NCBI GenBank assembly: GCA_013399895.1
Contig: VXBA01001799.1
Coordinates: 141,770 to 205,769 of the forward strand
Direction of reading: 5' to 3'
Length of the DNA stretch: 64,000 nt
Source of the DNA: Serilophus lunatus
Lineage: Eukaryota > Chordata > Aves > Passeriformes > Eurylaimidae
The notes below the pieces were generated by a model that saw only the letters and a list, made by a program, of their open reading frames with translations, did no database searches and was not told where the DNA came from. Position 1 is the first letter of the stretch. Each line of letters starts with the position of its first letter. A program made the translations under genes and the position numbers. Shown here one piece after another: positions 26,347 to 38,122 of this stretch.

Positions 26347-29300
26347 TTACTTTTTCATCCACTAATGAAATTGCTGGTTATGAATAACTGGAGTCATACT
26401 TGTCCCAGAGGTGCACATTGGAAGGTCAAGAGGTAATTTCATGTTGTGGCATGGGATATTCCAATCAATACCAGGAAAAAAGTTTTCCAGTTGCCAGACA
26501 CAGGCACTGTGAGAGAGGCTGTGAAATATTCATCCCTGGGGAAATGAAAGATTTGACTGAACAGTGTGACCTGTCTGTGCAGTTACCCTGTGTTCAGCAG
26601 TTTGGACTACATGGCCTTGTGTCATCATTATGTGCATTATCCTTCCTCAAACTAAAGCTGTGCTCCTGCTTTGTCTAAAGTTTTTTCTTCTTCTGCATTA
26701 TATTTGTCACTACTGGTTATGTACTGTTTTATATTGCTGGCCATATTACCCTCTATATCTGCTCCCTGGAACATGTCAATTTATACTAACTTAAATTTTT
26801 TTACACAACAACTTCCTAGCCAAATTTAGAAGAGTGTACTTTCCACCTCTATGATCAATTATTCTGAAGTGTCTTGCTGTGCCATAGGTTGGGATGTACA
26901 TTGTGCTAAGGACTAACAAAAATGCACACTCCCATGCATCCCACCAGCAGTTTGCTAACCACAAATGTCTGCACTTTGCACATTCCCAAACATCCACATT
27001 CTCTATAAATTCACATACTTCAATAGCACAGACCATTCTGACAGAAAGGCTGGGGAACACATTGTTCAAGAGATCCAGTAAGGCTGCATTCCTGCTCCAG
27101 GCAGTCTTCTGAACAATGTAAATACAATGAACATGTAAGTATGCCCATAAAAGAGCAAAAAAAACTCATCAAAACAAATTTGCCTAAAAAAAGCTCTCTT
27201 TGCTGCAGCCATCCCAAACAACTGAAAGGGAGCTTTTTAACCACAACAACTGAACATTAAGTTTGTCTGGTTGATTGCTTTCTCCTTTGTATTTTTTATC
27301 ATTCACTGGTGAGCCAAATGCTTATTGTGAGAACATTTAGTACAGTCACTGCTAGGTTTGAGGCTGTTGTTTAGGGCAGGAGAACAAGGTAAGACAAGTC
27401 TGCAGGAATCAATATGATCCTTACGTGAGCTGCACTTAAGGCACACAGAAGGTGAGGCAGAGTAGAGTATTATTTGATTTCCCCTTCGCATCACTTCTAT
27501 CATGCTCAGAAGCTACTCAGCAACTGGATGAGGAATTTGATGATGTATAATATTGTACTTCCTTGTTTTTTTTTCCCAAGATGGTACTCTTGATTTTCCT
27601 GTCCTTTTTTTTCAGTGGTGATGGATTCTCAAGAATAGCATACAGGCCTATGTTTCTGTAGTATTAAGTATCTGGCATGTTCGGGAGATCTCAAACAACA
27701 GCTAATCAGAAGAACAAAATTAATTTTCCTTATGAGTCAAGGCTTGTTTATTACTTGTTTAAATGCAAGGACAGGAGATTCTGACTCTTCTTACTGAGAG
27801 ATTTTGCCACAACTACTTAAAGTTATAATAACCTCATTATACTGACTTACTGTTCCATGTATAATCACCATATACTGGAGCACCACTTGAGTAATCATCT
27901 AATCATGTAAAAGACAAAATTAATGCAGAAGTTTTTTAAATGTAAAGTCAACAGTCTCCATGGAAATGTAGCCAATACAGGTTTTTCTGAGCCTCCTACT
28001 CTGATGACACTTAATTTTTGCTAATTATGCACAGGCAGCCTTCTTTTACATAGAAGTAGGCAAATGCTAACTACTATTTGGTCACTGGAGAGCTTAGATT
28101 GTTATGGACAGCACTGAAACTTACTATGAAATATCTGTATGCCAAAATTCATGTTCATAAAAAGCCTGAAACATAGAGCTCCTCTTCCTCTCTTCATTTT
28201 AAGACACAACTATTAAAATGCAAACTATATGCAGAGATATTTGAATTAAAACAAAATCAAAGCATTCTGTTGTTAAAAATGTTAATAGTTTTGACATGCA
28301 GTTGCTGCTCCAAGATGACCTTTGCTTTGGGAAGAGTATTGGTCATGTTTCCAATTTCAGAGAAGAACTATAACCATACACCCTTATTAGTTTTGACTCA
28401 AATGACAACATTTTTTGTCTACATTCAGAAAATGCAGAAATATCTATGTGCCTCAGATTTAGTCTCCCTTGCGTAACTGTAGAGTGCTTCATTTACTCTT
28501 TTTACGGATACTGCGTAATTGCATGTTTAGAAGAGAAGAGACAGCAGATTAAATTGTAGTCTGGAAATTAACCTTAGCTTATCGATAAGGGCTTAAGAAA
28601 CATATTTAGTTTATTAAAAGATGATGAGGCTACAGTTTGTATTATGTGAAGAGGAAAAGAGGAGGTTTTGGCTGGGATTCATTCCTTTAGAAACAACAAC
28701 AAAAACCAACCAAAAAATAAAATACACATATTCATCACATACTGTGAGCTGAAATGTCCTGCGAAGACACTGTCCTGTCCATGTCTTGTCTTCTACAATG
28801 ATAGGGGGAATTTAGGTACCTAATAAATTTCATGAGATTACAATAGGTGAGTCTGAGGCCTTATTATTTGAGTGGGCTAAGGCACTATAGCAAACAAATT
28901 CTGAAAGCTGAAAATGTGAAACTGGAAAAACAGGAAACTACTAGTAAGGGAACACTAGAGATCAGTGTATAAAATACAAATGATTGCATGCAACAGATGA
29001 TGCAACAGATTTTGGAAAGCACAGTTTCTCTGAACATCACAGTCCAGATTAATCGCAAGCTATTTAACTACATGGTATCTGACTAATGATCTTCTTCCAT
29101 GCTTATAAGTTCTTGTTTATGAAAGAGGTTCCCTTGACTTGACCTGTGCTGCTTGCAGATGAAGGGCTTGCTCAGCACAGGCAGTACAAGCATTATCTGG
29201 CCATGTGAGTCTATACTGCAAATATTAATGTTGCTTTCAGAAATGATATTCATCTTTACAGTCACAATTCTCAGGGTTAATGGCCTCTTCAAATGAGTGC

Positions 29301-31380
29301 TTTGGGATGCTGGGTTACTTAAACTTCTTCCTAAGTAAACAACTCTGTTAGAGGTTGAGGGTAATGGATGTTCTTTCTTTTCCCACCGCATGTTTTGTGG
29401 AGAGGAGCTAATCACCAAAATTTTAGAATTGCCTTTACCAGAACGTAGTTCTTGCCCTTCTCAAATTTTGCCTTCCTCTAGGATCTATTAAAAGACAGAT
29501 TAATGACAAAAGCCACTTCGGCATGTCAAGGTCTATGTGTCAGACATACACTGGTTCTTATTATCCTTTAGCCTCAGAATACTATGAAAGCTGAATAGAT
29601 ACTGACCACCTGCTATTTTGGAAGGCCAAACAGGAAAAGCTACTGGTACCTCCTCTGGTCATGGCATTACACAGAAAAGCCCCTGGCTCCTCAGCAGTTC
29701 AGCATTTATTTCTAAGGAAGCAATGAGTCAAGGTAATGACTTTTATATCGGTTTCTCATTTCTTGATGGTACAAAACTGAAAAAATTAACTGGAGGAAAT
29801 GTTTTTAATATTTAAATGTAAAGCTCACCTCCCAAAGTTAGTCTGACTTGTCTGTAAGAAATGTCAATCTGGATAGCCTGCTAGATTGAATAGTTCCTTT
29901 GCAATACTACTGGATGGCGGGGTTTTTTAAGGTAGAAGAAATATCTTCCCAGCAAAAGACAACACACCTTACAGTGAAGGCTGGTGGTGAGGACTGCTGT
30001 GCTATCATGGGGGAAACCTCTGAAAGCAGTTCACTTGTGGAAGGCAAGTCCTTCTGACACGGTCCCGAAAAGTAAGTGTACACAGGGCATTCAGTCATAT
30101 ATACTTGTTCTCCTAAATGAAAGAGAGTTGTAGACCTGACTCCTGCTTCCCATAGTGCTTTATGTATCAAGGTACATATAGAGGAAAAGCCACAATTTTT
30201 CTCTGCAGTATCAGGCACTGCCAATTAGTGCATTATAAATTAAACATTGCACTGTAAATTATATAGCATCAACAATAAAAAAAGCCTTGTTAGTTTCATT
30301 GCTCTCAAGGAACCTAGATGCCTGGGTAAAAGTAAAGAGACACTATCTTAATGGAAAGTTCTGGGAGAGGTAACATTATCAAAATCCCACTAAAATTTCA
30401 GAAAAGTTTATGCATGAACCTGTCTATGTGATGATAATTTTATTGAATATATCAAGCTTAAATTCTTGCAGCTAAGACTACTAAATCCCTCCTTCTATAA
30501 TTTCATTTGGACAAGAGAAGTATATTTGGCCTCACCTGGTCCAACTTGTGTTGATTCCTATCGTAAGAAACAAGGAAGAGTGCATGGCACACTGAGAGAG
30601 ACTATCAGCTAGCAGGGTAGACAGGCAAAGGTAGGGAGGACTAGGATAGTCCTAGGATGCCAGGAAGACAGGAAGGAAGAACCACACAGGAAGAAATTTA
30701 AGGATGACATAGCTTACACAAAGTAGAAGTCTGAAATTGCAAGCTGAAATTTTTATTTTAAACTGTCAGGAGAGAGGGGTAATATTTTCATCCTTTTTAA
30801 AATTCTAGGGAATTTTCTTATTCCTTCTGATGTAGAATATTTTCTTTTGAGTGATAAGTTCTCATCAGTGTTCTTGACCAGAAAAAAAAATACTCTGCAT
30901 GCACATTTTAGGAAAATACTCACTTGAAAATGCTGGTCATCACTATTTGCAATAGATGGGTTCAGAAATTACATTATGCCTCATTCCAATACATTAAAAG
31001 TAATTATTGATGCGAAAGGATCCTTTTTTAAAAGCAGACTAAGAAATTAAAAAAAAATGGACACCTACAAATTATCAGAAAAATTTCTGGCCTGAAGAAA
31101 ATAGATATTAAAAAGAATATGTATGTTTCAGGGCACCGCTTAATCACAGGAATATAAATAGAATGTCATATAAAGATGATGACACTTTGTATTTTTAAAC
31201 TCTACTGTTTGTCTACATTGTCAACTACTTTTGCTAGGTATTGGAAAAGATGGACTATTTGCTTGCTTTGGTAGGCCGGTAATTCATGACAGAACCCTAC
31301 TGTATCCTGCCTCAGGACTGCCTGGCCAAAGTGCAGGGGTCAAAACGGTTTTCACTGTATTTCTTTAGTAATACATTTAC

Positions 31381-31717
31381 CCAGGACCCACGGTAATATC
31401 ATCCACTCGACGATGGTTGGTGGTGGTCCCTGCATGCTCAGGTCTGACCTGTCGATGTGCTGAGAGGCAAGCAACAGCAGGAACAGAAAAGTCAAGTAGG
31501 ATGCAGTATGGCAGATAAATTTGATAAATGGCTTTCTGATGAACAGCCCTAATGGGCTTTTGGGAGCTATCAGGTAGCACACAGAGAAGACTGGGAAAAG
31601 GAGTCCTATCACAACACATGTCAACATCTTCACAGCCCAGTGTCGCCTCCGCCATCCAGGGAACTCGTCATACCAGCGGGACGCGAGCAGCTGCTGGCAG
31701 TTGGGCTGAGCAACAAA
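31381..31717 (-). CDS. TRPC4: TRPC4 exon 4: pre-S1, S1 and start of S2
   Basis: The exon is 337 nt: 112 codons (about residues 300-411) plus the first base of Gly412. The acceptor is CTCTCTAG before TTT GTT GCT, and the donor is GTAAAT. It begins FVAQPNCQQLLASRWYDEF and passes through the basic GWRRRHW to the pre-S1 hydrophobic stretch (TCVVIGLLFPVFSVCYLIAP), then S1 (FIKFICHTASYLTFLFLLLL), the S1-S2 loop (QHIDRSDLSMQGPPP) and the start of S2 (TIVEWMILPWVL). Against human TRPC4 as I recall it, changes are few: MLTCVV for MVTCFI and SMQ for NRQ in the extracellular loop. A plus-strand ORF overlapping this exon is a shadow. Skipping this exon would shift the frame. Confidence 0.97.
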
Positions 31718-32589
31718 CTAGAGAGAAGAAGAAAGGAAGACTGTTAGTTTCTTATTACATCTGTAAAGTCCTTTTCATGCTGTGTACATTAAGTAACTTC
31801 TAGATAGACAGTTAAAGAAAAGAAGAAAAAAAATTCCACAGCCTGTGCAAGCCCACTCATACTAATAATACCACTATGACAAAGCTGGGTCAGCCTGTCC
31901 TTCCTTCCACAAAAAAAGTACAGTACAAAGCCATCAACGTTTACTTTTTGCAGAAAAGATTGACTTCCCCATCAGTAGAGTACACAAGGAGCCAGCAGAC
32001 TGCAACATAAGTACTTCCATTATTTAACCAGTAAAATTTCTGGAGAATCCACAGAACACGAGGTGGAAGTCAACATGAAAATGAACAGCACAACCAAGAT
32101 CTGCAAGCAGCGAAACTGAATTCCACAGCCATGAACAAACTCTTTTCAGTATGTTTCCTGCTAATTCTAAAAATCAGGCTTACATGCTTTAATACCAACA
32201 AAATACCCATAGATACATTAAAAATGCTTACGCAACACAAACTAAGCGGTAGCATTCCCCAGTGTTTCGCTAACCCTCATAAGGACATACTCCTATCCTG
32301 TGCAATATTTTATGGTCTGTTTTTCATGATGGGATTCCACTTTTGAAAAAAAAAATCCTTAAAACTGAATTTCACCAAAACACCAAAGCCCATATTTAAT
32401 ATTTTGCAAATAACTTTTCCAAGAAGCTTTCAGTATATTTCAAGGTTTTATGTCACACTTTTCTTTGATTACTAGTTCCTATTTCCCTAGTGTTTTCTTT
32501 TAGAAACGGAACATAGAGTAGCAGCATGCTAGAGTTGGTACAAAAGACAAAAAAATAGAAGCAACATATGTATCAGAGTGAGAATTGCA

Positions 32590-32690
32590 TTTAAAAAACA
32601 ACAAAACAGAAACCCAAACAAAACACTCACAACAAACAATAGAAGGAACTAAAAATCAAACCCAACCAAACAAACAAAAAAGGAGAAAAT
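32590..32690. repeat. CAAA-rich low-complexity stretch
   Basis: A stretch built of AAAC/CAAA units, about 30 bp upstream of the LTR at 32722. It is possibly a decayed simple repeat. Confidence 0.7.
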
Positions 32691-32721
32691 GAGCAAAATA
32701 AGCATTTTCCTTCTGTTACTA

Positions 32722-33347
32722 TGATGAGTTGACCCTAGCTGGATGCCAGACAACAGTGGCCTATTACTCCTCTCCTCAACTGGGGAGGGGAGAGAGAGAA
32801 GGTACAAGAAAAGGCAAGTGTGCCAAGATTCAGATAGGGAGAGATCACTCACCAGTTACCATGACAGCCAAAATAGACTCAACTTGGGGAAATTAGTTTA
32901 TTACCTATCAAATCAGACTAGGATAATCAGAAAGAAAAGAAGATCTTAAAAATAGCTTCCTCTCACCCCTCCCTTCTTTCCAACTTCATTCCCAAGTTCT
33001 TTATCTCCACCCCTACGGTGGCACAGAAGGATGGGGAATGGGGGCTGTGGTCATTTCATCACACATTGTCTCTGCTGCTCCTTTCTCCTCAGGGGAAGGA
33101 CTCCTCACATTCTTCCACTGCTCCAGCATGGGGTCCCTCCTACTGGACACAGTTCTCTATACACGTCTACAGCATGAGTCCTTCCTTCTGGCAGCGGTTC
33201 CTCATGAGATGCTCCAGCCTGGGTCCCTTCCACAGGGTGCAGTTCTTTGGGAACAGACTGCTCCAGCATTAGTCTCCCATGGGATCACAAGTTCTGCCAG
33301 CAAACCTGCTCCAATGTGGGCTCCTCTCTTCACAGGACCGAGCAAAC
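32722..33347 (+). mobile_element. Avian endogenous retrovirus LTR, 3'-truncated
   Basis: The sequence begins TGATGAGTTGACCCTAGCTGG. Other landmarks of a common bird LTR family are GGGAGAGATCACTCACCAGTTACC, GACTCAACTTGGGGAAATTAGTTTATT, a GGGGAATGGGGGCTGTGGTCA block and a series of CTCCAGCATGGGTCC units. The family assignment is from memory. The copy stops abruptly at a CA repeat, without the expected 3' end, and no internal retroviral genes follow. Several ORFs of 67-114 codons inside it are by-products of its low stop density and are not genes. Confidence 0.82.
33121..33320. repeat. About 47-bp periodic repeat inside the LTR
   Basis: Five imperfect copies of CTCCAGCATGGG start at 33121, 33167, 33212, 33261 and 33309, with spacings of 46, 45, 49 and 48 bp. 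Each is followed by a variant of GTCCCTTCC or GTCTCCC and a CAGTTCT-type segment. Confidence 0.85.
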
Positions 33348-33350
33348 CCA

Positions 33351-33372
33351 ACACACACACACACATACATAC
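33351..33372. repeat. (CA)n microsatellite
   Basis: A short (AC)n run followed by ATACATACA, at the truncated right edge of the LTR. Confidence 0.92.
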
Positions 33373-36300
33373 AGTGAATTAATTAAATCATTAGCTGAAG
33401 ACTTAGTAAAGCTCTGTAGAAACACTTTTTCTCTTATAACAAAATGGTTTATTTACACCAAATAATTTCAGATTTGAATTCTAATCAAATGCACCTATTT
33501 TGGGATTTTACATTATTTTGAAAATTCACAAAAGCCAAGTTTCTTTGTGAATTAATTATAGGTAACTTCACAAACAGTTTCTGAAATCACTGGGATTACT
33601 ACTGGCAGAAAATGCTATGTAGTTTGGAATGAAAGAAGAGTCAGCATGTATCTTCCTATATATGTCTGGATCTTGTCAGAATTAATAACCTGAGCCAAAT
33701 TCAGACTTGGTGTATGTTAATGAAATGCTAGTGTCTTTGGCAGAGACTATTTGCCTATCAGACACCAGCAGTGGAGCTGCCTCTGACTGTTGTGAAAGAC
33801 AAGAAAATTTACTCATACTGTAAGAATCTTAAAAATAGCCTTAAAGAAGAGTAACAGAGTGTACTCTACCATTAGGAAAAATGCATTCTTAAGTTTTCAG
33901 GGTATTTGTTTCAAGGAAAAAAATGTCTGGAATAGTACCACATGCAGTCGAGTCACGTTTTTGCCAAGTTTTTAACAGAGGTGTCCATACAAAATTTTTC
34001 AGGTCAATTTGCTTGAGTAGGTGCAGATTAGTGCTTTGCTTGACTAGTGAAAAAGTGGGACTCATGGACTAATTCCTCAGTAAAATATTTTCCTCTTTTG
34101 GTCACAGAGTGTCCAGGTCTGTGTTTGTTTCCTCTTCCTCATATCTTCTCACTGCGTATCCTCCCACCTAGAAGTAACTAGTTACTAAGTCTTGCCTGTG
34201 TCCCCTTTCCCAACACCTTTGGGCCACCCTCACAGTGCTGGGGACTCATGTGAAGGAACAGCTTCCAGTGGCTAGCAAAGACTTGTGACAGACATAGGGG
34301 ACCTACTTCTTGCCAAGCATGGATAAAAGGGAATTAATTTCCCTTGCTATAATGTAGAGAAAATTAAGTAAAAGGAGGGTTTCTTTCCAATGTCCACCAA
34401 GTACTGTGCTGCCCTGGGACTCACCCCACGAGGAAATGCTTAGGGTTGCTTAGTTCTAATTCTTGAACAAATTAATATGCAAAACTGTCAGTGTTAATAC
34501 AGAAAGCATTTCTATGCAGGCTTGAAAAACTGTTTCTTGTCTCCTAATACCCATGTTAGATTTTATGGTGTTGGGATGGTGTGCCTAAGGTACAATGTTC
34601 TAAAGACAAAGGTTGTGTTCTGAGGCATGGGAAGCTTTCCAGTAAATGCAGAAAATTTTCAAATCTCAGAGTTTGAAGAGTGGAATTTTGTAAAAAATAA
34701 TTTTAAAAGAAATTAGCTTTCATACTTTTCTTCAAAATATGACTGTGACAAGACAGTTCTAGCACTGGTTGGATCCTCTGAATATAGAGGGAAATTTACA
34801 AAGACTCTGTTTGATATGGCTAGGGTCAGTGGGAGCACCATTTGTAATGTAGTTTAAATTACTTACTTGACACAAAAGACATGAGAAACAAGTAATGGTA
34901 TAGTATGGAACAAGCATAAAAAACACTATGTCAACATTTTAGGACTTGCACGCATAGGGAAGCAGTTCTAGTACTGCAGGCAATGGTCTATAACAGAAAA
35001 CACAACATAGTGTCTACAGATGATATAATACATTCCAGAGAGGTCCAAATATCCAGTTTTCACGGTGTTACTTTTTTACATAACGACACATTGTGAAGGC
35101 TGGTTAACAATGTCCTGCAGCTTGTTACTGCACACTGTACCCTCCTTCTTGTCCTTGTGTACGTGTTTCCTCCAGAGGAAATGAGGGGAATATGCTACGA
35201 ACCTATACCTTGTCTTCATGTATAATAAGTAAGTATCCTAGCTCATACAGGAACTGGCAGCAGGGGAAGCTGCCTTGGGGCTCACAGGGTAAATGCTGCC
35301 CGTATAGGCTGTATCAGAGACAATACTCATAGGAAAAAAACAGTTACATGGATCAAATAACTTTATGTGTGATTAATATATTTTATTACCGATCCTGAAT
35401 TCTTATTATATCTGAACTTTTGATTTATCCACTGAAAAGCCCTTCTCTACTGAAAATAATAATAAAAAGTCTTCACGGCAAAACTCAATGTCAATTGACA
35501 TTTACAATATACCTATTATAAAACGAATGGTAGAATTGGACGGAAAAGATACACACTCCAGGCATAAGACAATTACTGTATAAATAGATCTCATCACATC
35601 TAGGGTGATCATATATTAAAGCTAAGTAGACACATAAATCCTCTGCTGAACTGGGAGCTAAAAACTAAAAAAGGTTTGACACAAATATTTTGTGACTAGC
35701 AGAAATAGAAATACTCTGTGAAATTAATTTCTCAGTCCTGCATTGCTATACAAAAGTATTTTTGCTGCAGTATAATTTCTCTTCCTTAATTGGAGATACA
35801 ACATTCTGAGGTATTCCCTTAGTGTTCTTGAGTGTTTTTTGTGCTGTCAGTGTTATGTTATTTGACTTCCACAATGTCTTCATATAATTAGCAATGAGCA
35901 AGTTTATATTTTCATTTTACAATGGTTTTCAATAGCTTCCAGCAGTTTGGAACTACTCAACGGATTTTGCTATAAAGATTATTCCTGGTTTCACATCTTT
36001 AGCTCCTTAATAGAGCCTGCCCATCTGAAAATGTTCTGGTATTCATTCTCTTAGTTGTCATGCTGGGGACTGGCTCTTCCATGAGGCTGGTGAAAATCAG
36101 AAATTATTTGCAGTGCCAGCAAATAGCAGAGCATGATTCTAGTGATATCCAAGCACATACACAACATAGAATTTAATTTTTACTGCTGATTAAATCTGAT
36201 CTTTAGTTTTGCCATAATACATATCTTTCAGTCAGTGGAAATTATGAAGAAAACAAGTAGTGCTATTAACTATATATGGTCTTTATAGAAATAATACTTT

Positions 36301-37236
36301 TATAAACAATATATCAGTAGAATAAGCCAAGTCAGCTCTTTACTATATCACAATGTTACATTTAAGTATTTCTTTCCTCAGGAAATATGCAAAGACATAA
36401 AAAACGAACACTTATAATAGAGTGCTCATTTATACACTTACAGTGCAGTCTAGCAAAATCTGAGGTCCAAATAAAATTCTCATTCTGACATCAATAGGTG
36501 GTTTAGTGTATGTTACATAAAAAGGATGTAATTTTTCATCTAGAAATGAAAGCTGGCAAGGAAAAATTATTTCCCTTTTGATTGAAGTACAAGTGAGTTA
36601 CGCTGTAACACAAATGCTATCCCTGATAGCATTCTCTGACAGATAAATGTTAGACATCATTTTGAGGGAGGAAACAGGTGAAAATATTTATCATAAACTT
36701 TATTAATAATAATTTTTTTAATCATGGCTAGATTCTTTATTGTACTGTGTTGTACTGCCATTACAGCCACACTAGCAGGAAAGGTTAGCTCTGAGGTCTG
36801 CTGCTTTGTCACACACAGTTCCTAATGACTGTGCTCCAGTTCAACAAGAATTAAGTTCAACTGTTTTTTCTTTCTCTAGAACATTTAACATTTCACATTT
36901 TATCTATTTTCAAGACACTTAATGGAAACCCATGCTCTTCTATTTAGTTTAACTTCAAATTTACGTGTCAAAATTACCCTGGTTATGAAAAGTATATTCG
37001 CTCGGCACTGAAGACAGATTCAAGTCCCAATCTCATTAAGTAGACTCCTAAATTTGGTTGATTGTGTCTCCCTCTGGAGACACCACTGCATGTTCTTTTC
37101 TGTATCTTTCCCCAAAGGTTGTATTTGTGGATTTCAGCACTTACTCTGTGAGGACTACTTCATTAGGACAAATAACATTTAATTGCAATTTAAATGCTTT
37201 AAGGTTATTGACTGGATCAGCACTACATTTTACTTT

Positions 37237-37482
37237 CTAAAAGCTAATGACTGTGTTCTGGACTCCTTTGGGTATAGTTATACTGTCTGTTTTCTGCTTC
37301 AGGCCAGAAGCTCTGATTCCTGTGCCAATTACTATGAATCTTCTCATGTCCACTCCATCTGAATCTGCCAACTGGAGCAGACCATCATTTATAAACATGA
37401 TTCTTACTGGATGCAAACCACTGGTCAGCTTTTTCTCAGCTCTATCTGCAGGTGTGTAAAAGGAAATAGTGACATCGCTCAT
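37237..37482 (-). other. Uncharacterised minus-strand ORF abutting an LTR
   Basis: An 81-codon ORF starting MSDVTISFYTPADRAEKK and ending QNTVISF before a TAG. Its start lies directly against the LTR end at 37485. The predicted peptide is less biased in composition than the other chance ORFs here, with blocks such as GLLQLADSDGVDMRRF. A CACACCTGCAG stretch within its 5' part would serve as a splice acceptor. I do not recognise any family and no neighbouring exon is visible. It could be a decayed retrocopy fragment or a chance ORF; the second is more likely. Confidence 0.2.
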
Positions 37483-37484
37483 TG

Positions 37485-38122
37485 TGTGGTTTAGCCCCAG
37501 CTGGTGACTAAGTACCCTATAGCTCTTCACTCAGCATCCCAACCCAGCAAGATGGGAAGAATTGGAAAAAGGTAAAAAACATGGCTTGAAATAAGAAGAG
37601 TTTAATAATTGAATTAAAGTAAAATATAACCCAAACAACAACAACAGTAATAATAACAATAACAATAACAATAATAATAGTAGTAGTAGTAATAATAATA
37701 ATAACAATAATCATAATAATGATGATGATGACAGAGAGGACTAAAACCCAAGAGAAGCACAACCAGCACAATACAGTTGCTCACCCCTGCTGACCCATAC
37801 CCAGCCCATCCTCAGGCAGCAACTGGCTCCTCCCAGCCAGCTTCCCCCAGTTTAGATACTGGGTATAATGTCCTAAGGTATGGAACACCCCTTTAGCCTG
37901 TCTGGATCAGCTGGTCCTGGCCATATTCCCTCCCAGCCTCTTGTGCACCTGCTCACTGGCTGAGCATGAGATACTGAAAAGTTCTTGACTTAGGGTAAGT
38001 ACTACTTAGCAACAACCAAAACAGCAGTGTGTTATCAACATTATTCTTATACAAATCCAAAACACAGCACTGTACCAGCTACTAAGAGGAACATTAACTC
38101 TATCCCAGCCAGAAATGGGACA
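37485..38122 (+). mobile_element. Avian endogenous retrovirus LTR with internal microsatellite
   Basis: The sequence starts TGTGGTTTAGCCCCAGCTGG and ends TATCCCAGCCAGAAATGGGACA, giving the TG...CA ends of an LTR. Both ends are clearly related to those of the LTR at 19354-19912. A trinucleotide repeat of about 100 bp sits in its first third. Beyond it come GGTATGGAACACCCCTTTAGCC and CTCCCAGCCTCTTGTGCACC, typical of this bird LTR group. No internal retroviral sequence or partner LTR is seen, so it is probably a solo LTR. No clear target-site duplication was found. Confidence 0.87.
37634..37732. repeat. Compound trinucleotide repeat (AAC/AAT/AGT/GAT)n
   Basis: An imperfect run of AAC, AAT, AGT and GAT triplets inside the LTR at 37485-38122. 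It explains the Ile/Val/Thr-only ORF on the minus strand at 37517-37771, which is not a gene. Confidence 0.95.

Larger units (their letters stand above)
18411..31380 (-). other. TRPC4: TRPC4 intron 4 (13.0 kb)
   Basis: The intron runs from the GTAAAT donor of exon 4 to the GTTTACAG acceptor of exon 5. It contains a duplicated (AT)n block, one LTR, a CR1 scrap with an adjoining tRNA-derived SINE, and an 18-T run, all listed separately. The stretches 19915-26090 and 26350-31380 are AT-rich and otherwise hold nothing I can recognise; short ORFs there (up to 111 codons) look like chance readings. Confidence 0.92.

Noticed and set aside
31552..31803. Plus-strand ORF over TRPC4 exon 4
   Set aside because: It lies antisense to a clear coding exon; GC-rich exon sequence lowers stop density on both strands.
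32743..33465. Cluster of overlapping plus-strand ORFs of 68-114 codons
   Set aside because: They fall inside the truncated LTR and overlap in different frames, as expected for relatively GC-rich repeat sequence.
37517..37771. Minus-strand ORF rich in Ile, Val and Thr
   Set aside because: It is the translation of a trinucleotide microsatellite inside an LTR.
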